Source: Paulinella micropora (Eukaryota > Cercozoa > Imbricatea > Euglyphida > Paulinellidae). From it: a stretch of DNA of 64,000 nt. A program made the translations under genes and the position numbers. The DNA is taken from positions 198,501-262,500 of the forward strand of contig WBZZ01005227.1 of assembly GCA_019918135.1 (NCBI GenBank), written 5' to 3'. How positions within the stretch are numbered: the first letter of the stretch is position 1; every line of letters starts with the position of its first letter. The notes under the pieces are model-generated. The model was not told the DNA's origin and searched no databases. It saw only the letters and a list, made by a program, of their open reading frames with translations. Shown piece by piece: positions 8,912-19,667 of the stretch.

Positions 8912-10083
8912 TCATTGATCTTCTGGGGTCATTTGTTGCGATAGGGGAAGGGGGTGCTCTTGCCAATTAACAGAGAACATCTCACCCTCAACATCATCTC
9001 TCTCTCGAGATTTAGATGCCCCCCTCTTCCCCAGTCTCCAAACGTCAAAGATAACATCACGGACATTACCGAATATTTTCCTCGCAACCGGATCGTATAC
9101 GTGATAATACCCGTTGTTTCTTTCATACCCGAGAAATAAAACTTTCCTCCCCCTCTCAACTTTCCCCTCTTTGCGTCTACTTTCATGTACGCCAAACATC
9201 CAATGGGGCGCAAATGACGCAAACGGGGTTTTCTCTTATGAACAGCTTCATAAGGAGATTTCCCCTTAAAAGGGCCATGGGCAAGAGGTAAGAGGTTGCC
9301 AAAATAAGTGGAAGCTTTCTCCGTCTCAGTCCACATGGACTCAGTAAGATCGGCGTTGCTGAGAACTGCCCTTGCGGGTCCACCGCACGTCTGGTGGGCT
9401 CGTTCTATTTTAGCAACCGCCTGTTTCTCCCCCGTCGGAGCCTCAAGGAGGACTGGTTGATTTATATCAATCCAAGTCTGAAACTCCTTGTACTTACCAT
9501 ATTCCTGGTCACAAATCAAGAATTTCACTTTTCTTCCCGTATGCCGTTCGAAGAAGGCAACAGCTTTAAGGAAGCACGTGAAAAACTCATTCTTATGTCT
9601 CAGATAATAGTCTAACTCAAACCCAGATGCAAGACATTTGACGATGAACTTGTACTTTTTCCCGTCCCACGATAAGGTATTCCACCGACCCTGAGTATCT
9701 ATTGTTATGTGGACCCCAGGGTGGCGTTCTACCGCATGGTGGTTGTCTTTGAAATGGGGCACTTTCTTTATCTTATTCTTTAAGCACCACTCGCATCTCA
9801 TTACTCGTTCCCTCCACTCTCTCCCCACTATCTTTACTCGCATATAGTTAGCCATTCGCTCCATGGCTTTTACCCCTCTGTGCTTACACATACGATGAAA
9901 CACAGTGGCATATTGTATGTTTTCATGATAGTGAGGACGAACAACAGGACATAAAGCTTTACTACCTAGCGCTTTATCTCTCTTACTCTCAGTCCTCTCA
10001 TCTTTCTCGTGATCTATCTCAGTAGAGTAGGGTACGTATGTATTAGGTACGTCACATCGCCAACCACAAATACACGGTGACAA
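8912..10083 (-). pseudogene. Copia-A integrase
   Basis: It has the copia integrase layout. A His/Cys zinc region (HRMCKHRG...C-x2-C: CEWCLKNK) is followed by a DDE core with Asp in HITIDTQGRW, Asp in FLICDQEYG and Glu in AKIERAHQ. Next come the copia blocks GKSPYEAVH and LRPIGCLAYMK. Near 9130 the continuation (FLGYERNNGYYHVYDP, typical of the core's end) is in a second frame, 8912-9199. The enzyme would join retrotransposon DNA to the chromosome. Inactivated here by the frame change. Confidence 0.85.
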
Positions 10084-10146
10084 TAAACAGTATACGTCAT
10101 GGTATGTAGGTGGGTTGGTTTTCTGAGAAAGATGAGAGGTGGGTTG

Positions 10147-11211
10147 TCAAGCTTGTCCCCCCGGGTCCGACGTGACACTGTCATCATCGTCGGGCTCGGG
10201 GGTCTCACTTGTGATGGAGGGCATAGTAGTAGAGGTACTTGTGGGCTCATACCACTCGTCAGGATTGAGAGGTGGGGTGCCCGGGGCATCAAACGCCGTC
10301 AAGTGGTTTGGGAGTGCTCTCCCTCTAGCCACGATTTGGTCTTCCGTAATAAGAATAGGCTTCCTGAGCACTATCACTTGATTGTTTTGGTGTATGACGG
10401 CAAAACCCTTACGAACCCATGCCGAAGTAGCCACTAACCCGTACTTTAGGTGCGGGTTGTAGGTAGTGTGGGCATCAAGGACATTGACTTCTTCCCCATG
10501 AGCTCCCGACAGATTCATTAAAACCTTCCCTTTGTACTCGGTTCTAATGCTTCCTTTTGCTATGCGGAATTTCTGTGGAGCTCTCTTAAGGCTAACAAAC
10601 GTAGATCTATCTGGGGACTGTGTTTCGCTTGCACCACTATCATTTACCCACACTATATTGCTACTGTCAGTTCCGTGGTCAGGGTTATTGTCCATCAACA
10701 TGATAGAGCATTCAGAGTGTGGTTGTTCGGGGAATGAAGCGGTGGTGTCTGTGTCTGATGGGCTTTGGGGTTCGTCGTCTTCTGGAGGTGTCACTCCACC
10801 CAACACATCCTCGAGATCCTCTACCTCCTTTACCATGTAAGGGAAAGAAGAAACGATGCCTTGTGCAAACGGGTTGTTGTGTTTGGTAGCAAGGGTAAGG
10901 ACGCAATCGTGCACAGCGTAATACAATTCTGTATAGAATTCATCATATTCCCCCTCCTGGCTCGTAATCAACCCGTCTGTCACTGTTCTACTCTTAAGCC
11001 CCTGATTGAGGGCAGTAACCAAGCGTTGTATTTCTTCGATGGGGGGTAGTCCTCCACCTTTTAACACCCGCTTTCCGTCCCTTACCCAAACGTTACTATC
11101 CTCAGCTCTACCTGGCTCTCCCTCTTCCATGACCTCAGGGAGTCCAAATGAAGATGATGAGGATGTATCAGATAGTGCAGTGGTAGGTTGAGAAGACGAA
11201 GTTTGGGTCAA
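10147..11211 (-). pseudogene. Copia-A protease region
   Basis: The aspartic protease motif is WVNDSGASE (D-S-G-A), followed by FVSLKRAPQKFRIAKGSI and YGLVATSAWVRKGFAVIH, the usual copia protease layout. About 190 residues of acidic linker precede it. The protease would cut the Gag-Pol polyprotein. Copia-B has the same domain at 17624-18139 with WVDDSGVSE. Confidence 0.82.
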
Positions 11212-11230
11212 CGTTGGTACAAAGTAGGTA

Positions 11231-11367
11231 CAGACTGTCTACCCTCTATTGCTCCCCCTCCTCCTACTCCTACTCCCCCTACTCCCACTTCTCCTACTTT
11301 CACTCCTACTCCCCCTGCTCCTACTCCCCCTACTCCTTCCCCTGTTTCTCCCACTCCTCCTATGGAT

Positions 11368-11398
<31 letters not shown>
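11231..11398. repeat. Low-complexity (CTCCTA)n-like and (GTA)n tracts
   Basis: Bases 11250-11350 repeat CTCCTACTCC-type units and 11366-11398 are (GTA)n. They sit between the cysteine-finger protein and the protease of Copia-A. Both strands yield spurious Ser/Thr/Gly/Val reading frames. Confidence 0.8.
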
Positions 11399-11401
<3 letters not shown>

Positions 11402-11928
11402 GTGTGCAAAGAGATGTAGTTGCGTTGTTGGATTGAGCAGGGTTGATGTTTTCTTTCCACAAAGTGAGTGATATGTGCAAACAAAGTGGCGGGTTCGTAA
11501 TACATAGCATCATGGGGGGGAAGCAACCCTAGGTTCAGTTTTTCCCTGTACTTGCTCAATATTTCCCCTCTCTTCCTTTCTTGATCAACATGAAGTGAGC
11601 AAAAGTCATTATCTATCAGTCTAGCAGCACACTTCCCACCCTGCACCCCCTTCCTCGCCGCTCCCAGTCTCCACGAACATCTAACTCCTGTATCTGGCAC
11701 TGTCGCCTCGCACTGCTTACTGCTTGTGACATGACAGGCAACTGTACGTACTGGTCTACCGTGGAGGTTGAGGGGTGGGCCACCTACTTCTCGTAACGTG
11801 ACTGGGTCATATTTTTTCACGAGTAATTTTACGTATCCTACCATTGTACGTCTGAGGGCCCAATTCCCTTCCAAAGGTATGATTTGGTTTAGGGGAGTTG
11901 GGTCGCCAGCCATATCAAGGGTGGTCAA
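11239..11928 (-). CDS. Copia-A conserved cysteine-finger protein between Gag and protease
   Basis: It starts MTTLDMAGDPTPLN. The N-terminal 90 residues (W-A-L-R-R, GYVKLLVKK, PLNLHGRPVR) and a Cys/His region (KQCEA...TGVRCSWRLGAA...FCSLH) are conserved in Copia-B (18782-19581). The finger is C-x8-RC-x(20-25)-C-x2-H. The right part runs into a (GTA)n tract and a (ACTCCT)n-like tract and is low complexity. No known retroviral domain fits. Its place between Gag and protease, and its conservation, suggest a nucleic-acid-binding accessory function (inference). Confidence 0.55.
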
Positions 11929-13238
11929 AACTTATTCTCGTGAAGGGGTGGAATAGTGGGGCGAGTGTGTGTGGAGTCGTTTTGTGTAGATGATGCATGT
12001 CCTTTCTGCTCTCCTCTACGCACATCACCCTCAACACCTCCTCCCCCTCTACTTCTTGCGCCAGGTGGCTTAGATGCGTGAGATAAAAGTGGCATGGGGG
12101 TGTTGTTTGAGGGTGGGGGGTTGTCTTCCTCGACACACACACCACTATCATCTTCTCTCAGTCTCCCCATCATCATAATTGCCATGGGGTGAATCCCCAA
12201 CTCACCATCTACTTCTGATTCTTCTTCAGACTCAGAAGGAGATTGGTTAGTTGGGGGTTCATCTTCTTCTTCACTTTCGGAGTGAGAGGGTGAGTTAGAG
12301 GAGTCAGATGATTCAGCGTTTAAGCTTATCATTTCCTTCTTTTTAATGAAGTCTGCTGCTTTCAGCTTTCGTCCCTCCTCTGCTGCCTTCCTTCTTCTTC
12401 TTCTTTGCTCCTTCTTCTTCTTTCTTCTTGTGTCTGTCTGTCTTCTCACTCTGACTGTCCTCTCTCTTCTCCTTCCCACGCAACTTCTCAGAGACCCTAG
12501 TTCTCCTTCTTATGGGGCATTTCAAGGGACCATGCCCGTCCTTGGGACAGTCATTGAGTTTACATATGACTAGACAGAAAGCAATCCTATGGTCAGGGGA
12601 CAGACAGTTCCAACAAATACTGTCCTCCCCCTCACCATAATAATAAGCTTGTGATGACTTGCTCTTCTTCTTGCCCTGAGCAATTCCTGCTACTGTGTTG
12701 ATAGTGATAGGGTCGCTCTTAGAGCTACCAGATCCGTAGAGCTTACGCATTCTAGTTTCTGATACGTTGCTCTGAGCTAACTGCTCTACTGCCTTGATGA
12801 ATTCAGGCAGCTTAGGTGTATTAAGAGAGGACACCAAGTGTTACGATAGTAGGCTTGATAGACAGGTAAGTGTTTTAATTTCTTCATGATCATGCCTATC
12901 TTCATCATCTCTGGTATCGCTCCCATCGTCTTTTCCTGTGTTTTGATAGTCGTGAGATAGTCAGCTAGCCAGCTACTCACCTCACTAACCTTCTTAGGGT
13001 ACGAATGGTATAGCTTTTCCTGGTCCTCTTCAAACCTTATGAGGTCAAGACCTCCGTAATGTTTTTTGAGGGCGAGGAAACACTTTACATCGTCCGTATC
13101 CCCCTGCCTCATTATGGTCATCACCTTCCTATCGTGAGCACATGATTGAAGTAGAAAGGCACAGAGCAATCTGTTTAGCTTAGCTTTCTCTTTCGTGTTA
13201 TATCTGGCTCCCAATTGTAATGCAAATTGTAGGACCAC
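11925..13238 (-). pseudogene. Copia-A Gag (UBN2-type) with zinc knuckle, N-terminus missing
   Basis: Three overlapping frames make one Gag. Bases 13238-12786 hold the capsid-like core (LLQSCAHDRKVM, KHYGGLDLIRF). Bases 12837-12343 hold a zinc knuckle (CWNCLSPDHRIAFC) and a basic tail. Bases 12479-11925 hold an acidic Ser/Glu tail. The core matches Copia-B Gag (20374-21144). Each junction is a frame change. The N-terminal part present in Copia-B is absent, so a break point lies at about 13240. Confidence 0.75.
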
Positions 13239-13826
13239 AAAATCCGTGATATTTTAGTCCTTCTTATTATTAACCGTGGAACTCAGAATTACCACATTAT
13301 TACCACTTTTACCTGAGCATTTCCAATTTATCAATAATGGATAATGCCGATTATTATCGTAATTATTTCCTTTAACCACAGTAATATTGCCGATTTACAC
13401 ATAAACACATACAACCGTACCGATCTATCTTTTATTTAGAACAGTGACCATGATTCACTGTATTACAGTCATACCATGGTCACTTTATCAGTCATTTATT
13501 GTGTTTCTATAAATTCTAGCATAGAAAACCATGTGTTTCATTATATTCCGTTACATTATAATTCATTTCCATCTCATTACGTAAAGTTCCAGAGCGTCGA
13601 CAGCAGCCTGCTGCTCTTCGAGCGGTACATCTGGGTCCCCTGCTCCCTTCCCTTCCACCGCCTTCTTCAGCTCTTGAGCCGTAGGCGTGATAATCGTCCT
13701 GAGATCTGCGAGCGGCATAGGTCCATGTGCGTCAGCGAGAAATATCAAAAACTTCGGGTCGACGGAAGTCCATTAGTTTAATCCCCCACATTATCGACCG
13801 GTCATGGATTATTCTAGCCCATTGGG
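13239..13826. other. Junction between Copia-A and Copia-B, no clear gene
   Basis: AT-rich sequence (13240-13560) is followed by a GC-richer stretch with a 61-codon minus frame (13563-13748) that I do not recognise. No LTR pair, polypurine tract or target duplication is visible. Both elements are cut at their facing ends, so a deletion or an intervening remnant probably lies here. Confidence 0.4.
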
Positions 13827-14015
13827 TTATGAGCGGACGAACTCCCTTACTGCTTCGTTAGCGGATGCGGTCTCCGACTCAAGGGTAGATTGAGCTATTA
13901 CAGTTTGAAGTTTAGAGAACCATGCCACCGGTGCCCCGTTGAAGAGAAAGATGTACCCAGAACGGGACTTCCTTGTAACCTTTTCTCCTGCAAAGTCTGA
14001 GTCGACGTATCCCAC
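13827..14015 (-). pseudogene. Copia-B RNase H fragment
   Basis: MGYVDSDFAGEK (first catalytic Asp) through STLESETAS (Glu) match Copia-A residue for residue at most sites. It ends at 13827, soon after the Glu, and lacks the RHIEVRYH block. Confidence 0.8.
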
Positions 14016-14032
14016 GAGAGGGTGTTCGTCTA

Positions 14033-14797
14033 TCAGTTTTTTGACATTGGCGATAACGGGGACATTGAAAGCATTGACTTCTGTCGCTTCACATGAGTAA
14101 AGCTCAAGTGCCTTTTCTGCGGCCGATGGTCCTTCGGCCGGTCTCCATGAATTGGGGGTTTGGGGACAAAGAACCCTTCCGTCAACATCTTGACTAGCCT
14201 CCTATCACCCCGTTTGAAATATAGGGCTCTCGGGGTCAACAACCACAGAAACATACGGTGAACCATGGCATAAGATATTTCAGGGGATGGGACTTGTTGT
14301 TTTGCAGCTATACTCAAAGGACAGATCAAGAGAGGTCGGGTGTGAACAGAAAGGAAGATAAGCATGCCAATCAAACATCTAAGGTCGTATTTGAGCAGAC
14401 GGTGACCAACTTTCAGGGGGGCAGGGTTTTCTGAGGTGAAAGGGGTTTTAGCAGGCACCTCCTTCATATAATCTAACTCATCTAAAATGAGAAGTTCATA
14501 TTTTCGTTAATGCAGTAAAATCCCTTTCTCAGATTGGACAATCTGGATGTTCTTGAATTCCGTGGCCTTCCCTAAGTTTTTACACCTGAAACCATGCTTC
14601 TTCATGCTCTCTACAAGACTTATGTGTTTGGATTCATTAGCAGCATGCAGACCATCATCTACATGAAAAGAGAGAAGCTGCGTACTTATGAGGTCCTTGG
14701 CATGTTTGATAAAAGAAGCCCGGTCAAGAGAGAAAGTAATAAAAGCTTGCTTTCCGACTAAATCCTTTAACATCAAATCATACCATAATCTTCCCAC
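14033..14797 (-). pseudogene. Copia-B reverse transcriptase palm and connection
   Basis: Bases 14797-14507 hold the RT active site in frame: LLSFHVDDGLH, the counterpart of the copia YVDD, followed by CKNLGKATEFKNIQI. After a stop near 14507 the connection continues at 14467-14033 (KTPFTSENPAPL, RCLIGMLIFLSVHTRP, SIAAK). Here the catalytic pair is intact, unlike Copia-A where the frame changes at the motif. Confidence 0.82.
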
Positions 14798-14930
14798 CTC
14801 AGGATGACCATAAAGGGCCTTCCGGAGGAGCCAAACAAAACCTTCTCTCTCAAAACCCGGGGGGGGGGGGTTTTACATAGATGTCATAAGGCATTTTTGC
14901 ATGTAAGTATGAGGTGGTGAAGTCAATTAA

Positions 14931-15281
14931 TCACAAGTCTATTCCGAAGCAGGCAGCATAGGCAAGGATAAGAATGATAGTACGATGGTGAGCGGTAGGT
15001 GAGTATGTGCGTTTGGGATCATATTGCAATCCCGCTTTCAGGAGATCCCCCCTTAGGGTGATTCTAGCTTTATGATATTCGTCGCTCGTTCCTTGTTGCT
15101 TAACAGTGTCTATCCATTTTAGAGGAATAATGGCAGTGCCTGACTTTCTCGCCTCGCTCTCTTCCCTCCATTCAAAAGCTTTGAGCTCCTCTTGCTGTCT
15201 GACTTCTGTCTCTCTCGCTTGTCTCCTATCTTTCGGCTTCTGCACGACGGGAAATCCGGAATTTGCTCGGTGACCAGGCAA
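14931..15281 (-). pseudogene. Copia-B reverse transcriptase N-terminal part
   Basis: ARITLRGDLLKAG, YSPTAHHRTI and IDTVKQQGTSDEYHK match Copia-A 7850-8050. The frame ends at 14931. The FTTAYLHA block follows in another frame across a run of ten G residues near 14861-14870, a likely frameshift site. Confidence 0.78.
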
Positions 15282-15557
15282 TAATTGATTCTCTCTTCTT
15301 TCGCACAGACAGAGATATGTTTATTTATGGTTCTCCCGTGGATTACGTTCTCCTGAGAAATGTTTCCTTGCTCATGAGACCTCCGTCCCGGGGGATGTTT
15401 GTCCTTTTCCGCAGCTATCCTAACTCTCTCCCCTCGGCATGGCCGAATTCACTGGTTACATTGGGGTCGTGGCGTGCCGGTTCGATAATAGCCTGCGGTA
15501 CAAGAGAAGTGGGGGCTGCTCCCCCTGAAATCTCGTACTTTAAAATCTCAGAATCTA

Positions 15558-16204
15558 TTATTTTCTTCGTAAATCATCAAACTTAACGTGGTGGGCTGGG
15601 AACCGTTTATTTCTCTTGACAACCGGGGCAGTCGGGGCAAGAGTAGCTCCCTTCCGCAAAGTAGAATCCCACTTACCTCCATAAGTGGATATAGCCCACT
15701 CTTTCCCGAAAGCCCGTGCCGGGATCTGGACGATTCTCCCAGACAAAATGACCTTAAGTTTGGGTTTTCTCCCGCTCTTTCCCACTACCCTGACACCTTT
15801 CTCCCCTTGATTCATGCTCCCTATATCTCGTGAAGACGGAGTAGGGGGAATAAGATCAGAGAGATGACTGAAATCTTGACTTTGGACATTGTTTTCGTCA
15901 CTATCGCTTGCAACGATCACCAAATCGTCATCACTTTCAGGTCCTTTCTGAGGTGTCATGGACGTAATGGGGCATTCTCTGTACTTTCACTATTGCTAGC
16001 AGCAACTACGGCAGGTGGGATAGATGTACTATGTGTAGCTACTGGTACGTCGAAGCTAACATTCTCTTTTGGTGGTGTGTTAACTGGGGACAGAACAGCA
16101 GAGGGTGTGGTCGATTTCCATCCGACCGAAAACATACCCTCCTCTGCTGTTCCTTCGAGATCTTTGGAGGCCTCTCGCTTGCCCAGTCTCCATACATCGA
16201 ACAT
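15558..16204 (-). pseudogene. Copia-B integrase-RT linker
   Basis: Bases 16204-15956 hold FDVWRLGKREASK (end of integrase region) and an acidic stretch. Bases 15959-15558 hold a linker ending IPARAFGKEWAISTYGGKWDS and KRFPAHHVKFDD. Both match Copia-A 8430-9060. The function of the conserved ARAFGxxWA block is unknown. Confidence 0.65.
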
Positions 16205-16695
16205 AACATCCCGGACATTACCGTGTGTTATGCGCGCGACGGGATCATAAACACGATAATACCCGGTATTACGTTCTTAACCTAAAAAGATAACTTTCTT
16301 TCCTCTCTCGCCTTTCCCCCGCTGAGCCTTAACCTTCATCACTGCAGCACACCCCGTGGGTCGAAGGTGATGTATGTATGGTTTCCGGCGGTGAATGACA
16401 AAGGAGACCTACCCTTAAAGGGTCCTTTGGCTATCGGGAGGAGGTTGTTAATATAAGTGGCGTTTCTTTCCATCTCCGTCAAAACTTTGGAGGGAGCTCA
16501 GCATCGCTGAGCATCGCCCTTGCAGGCCCACCGTTGGTTTGGTGGGACCTCTCTATCTTTGAGACTGCCTGTTTCTCCGCGGTTGGAGCCTCAATTAAGA
16601 TAGGTTGATTAACATTAACCCACTCCTGAAAGGTATCATATCGACCATGTTCTTGGTCACAGGTAATAAATTTGACTTTCCGGTTTGTATGTCTT

Positions 16696-17310
16696 TCAAA
16701 GAAGCAACGGCCTTAATAAAACACGGAAAAATTCATTCTTATGACGCAAATAATAGTCGAGCTCGAAATTTGAAGCAAGACATTTGACCGTGAATTTGTA
16801 TCGCTTATCATCCCATGATATCGTATTCCACCATCCTTGTGTGTCCATTGAAATATGAACCCCGGAATGACGTTCAACAATGTGATGGTTTTTGTGGAAA
16901 TGAGGTGCTTTCTTTATCTTATTCCTTAAACAATACTCGCACTTCATAATCCTTTCTCGCCATCCTACCCCTACTATTTTCACCCCCATATAATGAGCCA
17001 TTCTTTCCATAGCCTTCACCCCTCTATGTTTACACATTCGGTGGAAGACGGTGGCGTGTATATGCTCACTATGTGTGGGTCGGACAAAAGGATTCAATGC
17101 TTTTGACATTCGGCAACTAACATCGTGTTCTTGAGTTCGTGAGGTGTGCGACCATACATCATTTGGCATGACCAAGCAACAAGCCAAACTCTGTGAACAA
17201 TTCTCACCCTTCTCCGTATTTGTTTCGCAAGACAACGGGACATATGATTTACTGTCGCGACACCCCTCACATAAACATGGGACATCATTGCAACATACAT
17301 CATTGTACAC
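16696..17310 (-). pseudogene. Copia-B integrase N-terminal part
   Basis: The His/Cys zinc region (HRMCKHRGVKAMERM...CEYCLRNK) and the first catalytic Asp block (VHISMDTQGWWN) are present and match Copia-A closely. The remainder (CDQEHG, then Glu region) continues to about 16230 in shifted frames with in-frame stops. Confidence 0.8.
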
Positions 17311-17349
17311 GGGAAGGGTTGTTGGTTGTGTAGGACGGCGAGGGGGAAG

Positions 17350-18206
17350 TCAGAATGTGACGGTAGAGGACGATGATCCCTCTTTCCCTACCTTCACATT
17401 CTGCTTTTCGAGAGGGACTGGTTCGTATCGTTGATTTGGGTCTAGAGGGGACATTCCCGGGGGATCAAAGACGAACAGGTTGTTGGGCAAAGATCTGCCC
17501 CTAGCTACAATCTGTTCCTCATCGATATGGATTGGGGGGACTTGAGCACAATCACTTGGTTGTGTTGATGGACTACCGCCAGTCCTTGTTTCAACCAAGC
17601 CAAAGTGGCGACTAAATCGTAACTCAAATGAGGGTCGTATGTCGTGTGTGAATCATACACCTGAACCGTTCTCCGTTTGCTCCAGAAAGTTGCATTAAGA
17701 CTTTCCCTTTGTACTCCGTCTTAATACTCCCTTTCGCAATTTTGAACTTTTGAGGGTTATGCTTCAACCTCACGAATACATCCTTATGGGGTGATTGGGA
17801 CTCACTAACCCCACTATCGTCTACCCACACCATCCCCGCCATAGTCTTTTCTGGTGTCTCTGCCTCATCTCCCTCGCTCTCATGCATCATTATGGCGAAA
17901 TCTTTCTCAGATGGGGGTGAGATGTTTGAGGTGGGGTTGGACAATGTGCTAGGTCTTGATGGAGGGATATCTCGTACGTTCTCCCCCTCTATCCCTATAT
18001 ATCCTTTGCCAGTATTCCCGGTATTCCAGTAATCGAGTTCTGAGATGAGGAAATGCCGCGACGAGCCCCCTCGCAAAAGGGTTGATCCATTTATGGGCCA
18101 TGGAAATAACGAAACTTTCAATATCCACGTAAAATTCAAGATAGAATTCGTTAACTTCCCCGTCTCTTCCGGTAATAAGAGAATCCCTCACCTCTATCTC
18201 TAGCAC
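17350..18206 (-). pseudogene. Copia-B protease region
   Basis: Overlapping frames at 18206-17949, 18139-17624 and 17598-17350 hold the acidic linker, the aspartic protease motif (VWVDDSGVSESQSP, then KFKIAKGSIKTEYKGK) and the region before integrase. The order and sequence match Copia-A 10147-11211. Confidence 0.78.
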
Positions 18207-18335
18207 CCTCTGCTAACGCACCGAACAGTCTATGTATCTCTCCAATAGATGGTAGCTCTCCGTTTCCCCCTGTTATCACCATCTTCCCCTCATCCCATCT
18301 CCATGCAATCGTGGGGTCTCTCCTAATCCTTTCTC

Positions 18336-18455
18336 TCTCTAACTCTCTCTCTCCCTCCCCTCGTACAACTCACTAGGTGCAAGGCGTGGTGAAGGTCTCT
18401 CTAACTCTCTCTCCCTCCCCTCGTACAACTCGCTAGGTGCAAGGCGTGGTGAAGG
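18336..18455. repeat. 60-bp tandem duplication in Copia-B
   Basis: The unit with CCCTCCCCTCGTACAACTC and GGTGCAAGGCGTGGTGAAGG occurs twice with a period of exactly 60 bp and one clear difference (CACTAGG/CGCTAGG). It lies in the low-complexity region between the cysteine-finger protein and the protease. Confidence 0.85.
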
Positions 18456-18781
18456 GGAATGCGTGATACGACGAACAGACAATGGGCGTGCTCTTTTGTT
18501 CTCCCCCTCTTCTCCCCTGCCTCATTCTCAACGCTCTTACTCATCTCTTTCTTAGAGTTTGAGCGTTGTACAGATGATGCAGGGGAAGAAGAGGAAGACT
18601 GTTGAGGAGTAGCATAAGAGATGGTTTCGTCATCGTCTTCGTCTGTCATCGCCTCCCCCTCACCTCTCTCTCTTCTTTGGTTGTTTCCCCCTACTGCAGC
18701 CTCAACGTTCTTACTCGTTTCAATGTTTGAGTCAGAACGTAGTACAGTTGAAGTAGGGAGAGTATGTCTTGTGAAAGAAGA

Positions 18782-19581
18782 TCATGAAGCGCTAGAGCTA
18801 TGAGAAGAGACATGTCTAGGTGGTGATGTGTCTGAGGAAGATGACGTAAGAGGATCAGACTGAACAGGGGGGGATATTTCATCTGTCCTAATCCGCTGAC
18901 GTGTAATCCAGTCCATAGGGGCCACCATTAACCCGGAGTGCCATAGTGTACCTCCCGCATTCAGCTGTGCCCTGACTACTGCTAATAAGTGTTCCCTATT
19001 TCGCTCACAGCTGATATGGTGGGAACAAAAATCACAACCCCGTTTTTCCATCCTCTGGGCACATTCGCCACCTGATTTGGTTTTGCCCCGGGCGGCCCCT
19101 AGTTTCCATGAACAACGTGCATTGTTTGAGGTAAACCCTTCACATTGTTTCGAATTTGAACAATGGTCGCACTTCCCCTGATGGGGTATGCCCACAGATT
19201 GAGCAACGGTCCATCGTCCTCACGTAAGTGAAAATAAATAGAATTCCGGGACTTCATTAGGACCTTCCTGTATCCTCCCTTGACACGACGAAGCCGCCAT
19301 CCCTCCTCCATAGGGTATATCACCCCAAGAGGCGTGGGGTCGCCCACCATGTCAAGAGAATTGACGAAGCGGTTGTCTTTCAGGAGAGGAACAAAAGGAG
19401 TAGATCGAGGGACAAGAGGGGGAGCAGACATATCTTGTGCGTGCGTGTTGCTCTTTTCCTTCTTGTCCTTCAATTCTGATGTGTGGGGTGGCGGTGGTTG
19501 TTGTTCAAAAGAGGAAGTGGGTGGGGTGTTGTCGAGTGAGGGATTTGGTTCTTCTTCGTCCGTTTCCTCTCTCTTCATCAT
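18782..19581 (-). pseudogene. Copia-B conserved cysteine-finger protein
   Basis: Bases 19581-19099 contain an acidic leader, then MVGDPTPLG, W-R-L-R-R and GPLLNLWAYP. A frame change near 19190 leads into 19195-18782: CDHCSNSKQCEG, ARCSWKLGAARGK, CAQRM and CDFCSHH. It is homologous to Copia-A 11239-11928, with two extra CxxC pairs. Conservation of the Cys/His pattern between diverged copies suggests selected function when the elements were active. Confidence 0.6.
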
Positions 19582-19667
19582 ATTATACTTAACATGTGAT
19601 TGATGTACCCTATTTCCCCTACTCCCTCCTCACCTCCATCCTCATCATGAGTACTAGACTCTTCGTC

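Larger units (their letters stand above)
5096..13238 (-). mobile_element. Copia-A: Ty1/copia retrotransposon, decayed, 5' LTR and Gag N-terminus missing
   Basis: Reading leftward on the minus strand the order is Gag with zinc knuckle, a cysteine-finger protein, protease, integrase, RT, RNase H, a 1-kb non-coding region with two hairpins, a polypurine tract and the 3' LTR. Integrase before RT defines Ty1/copia. The Gag frame stops abruptly at 13238, where the related Copia-B has about 160 further residues, and no 5' LTR follows. Several frame changes make it inactive. Confidence 0.88.
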
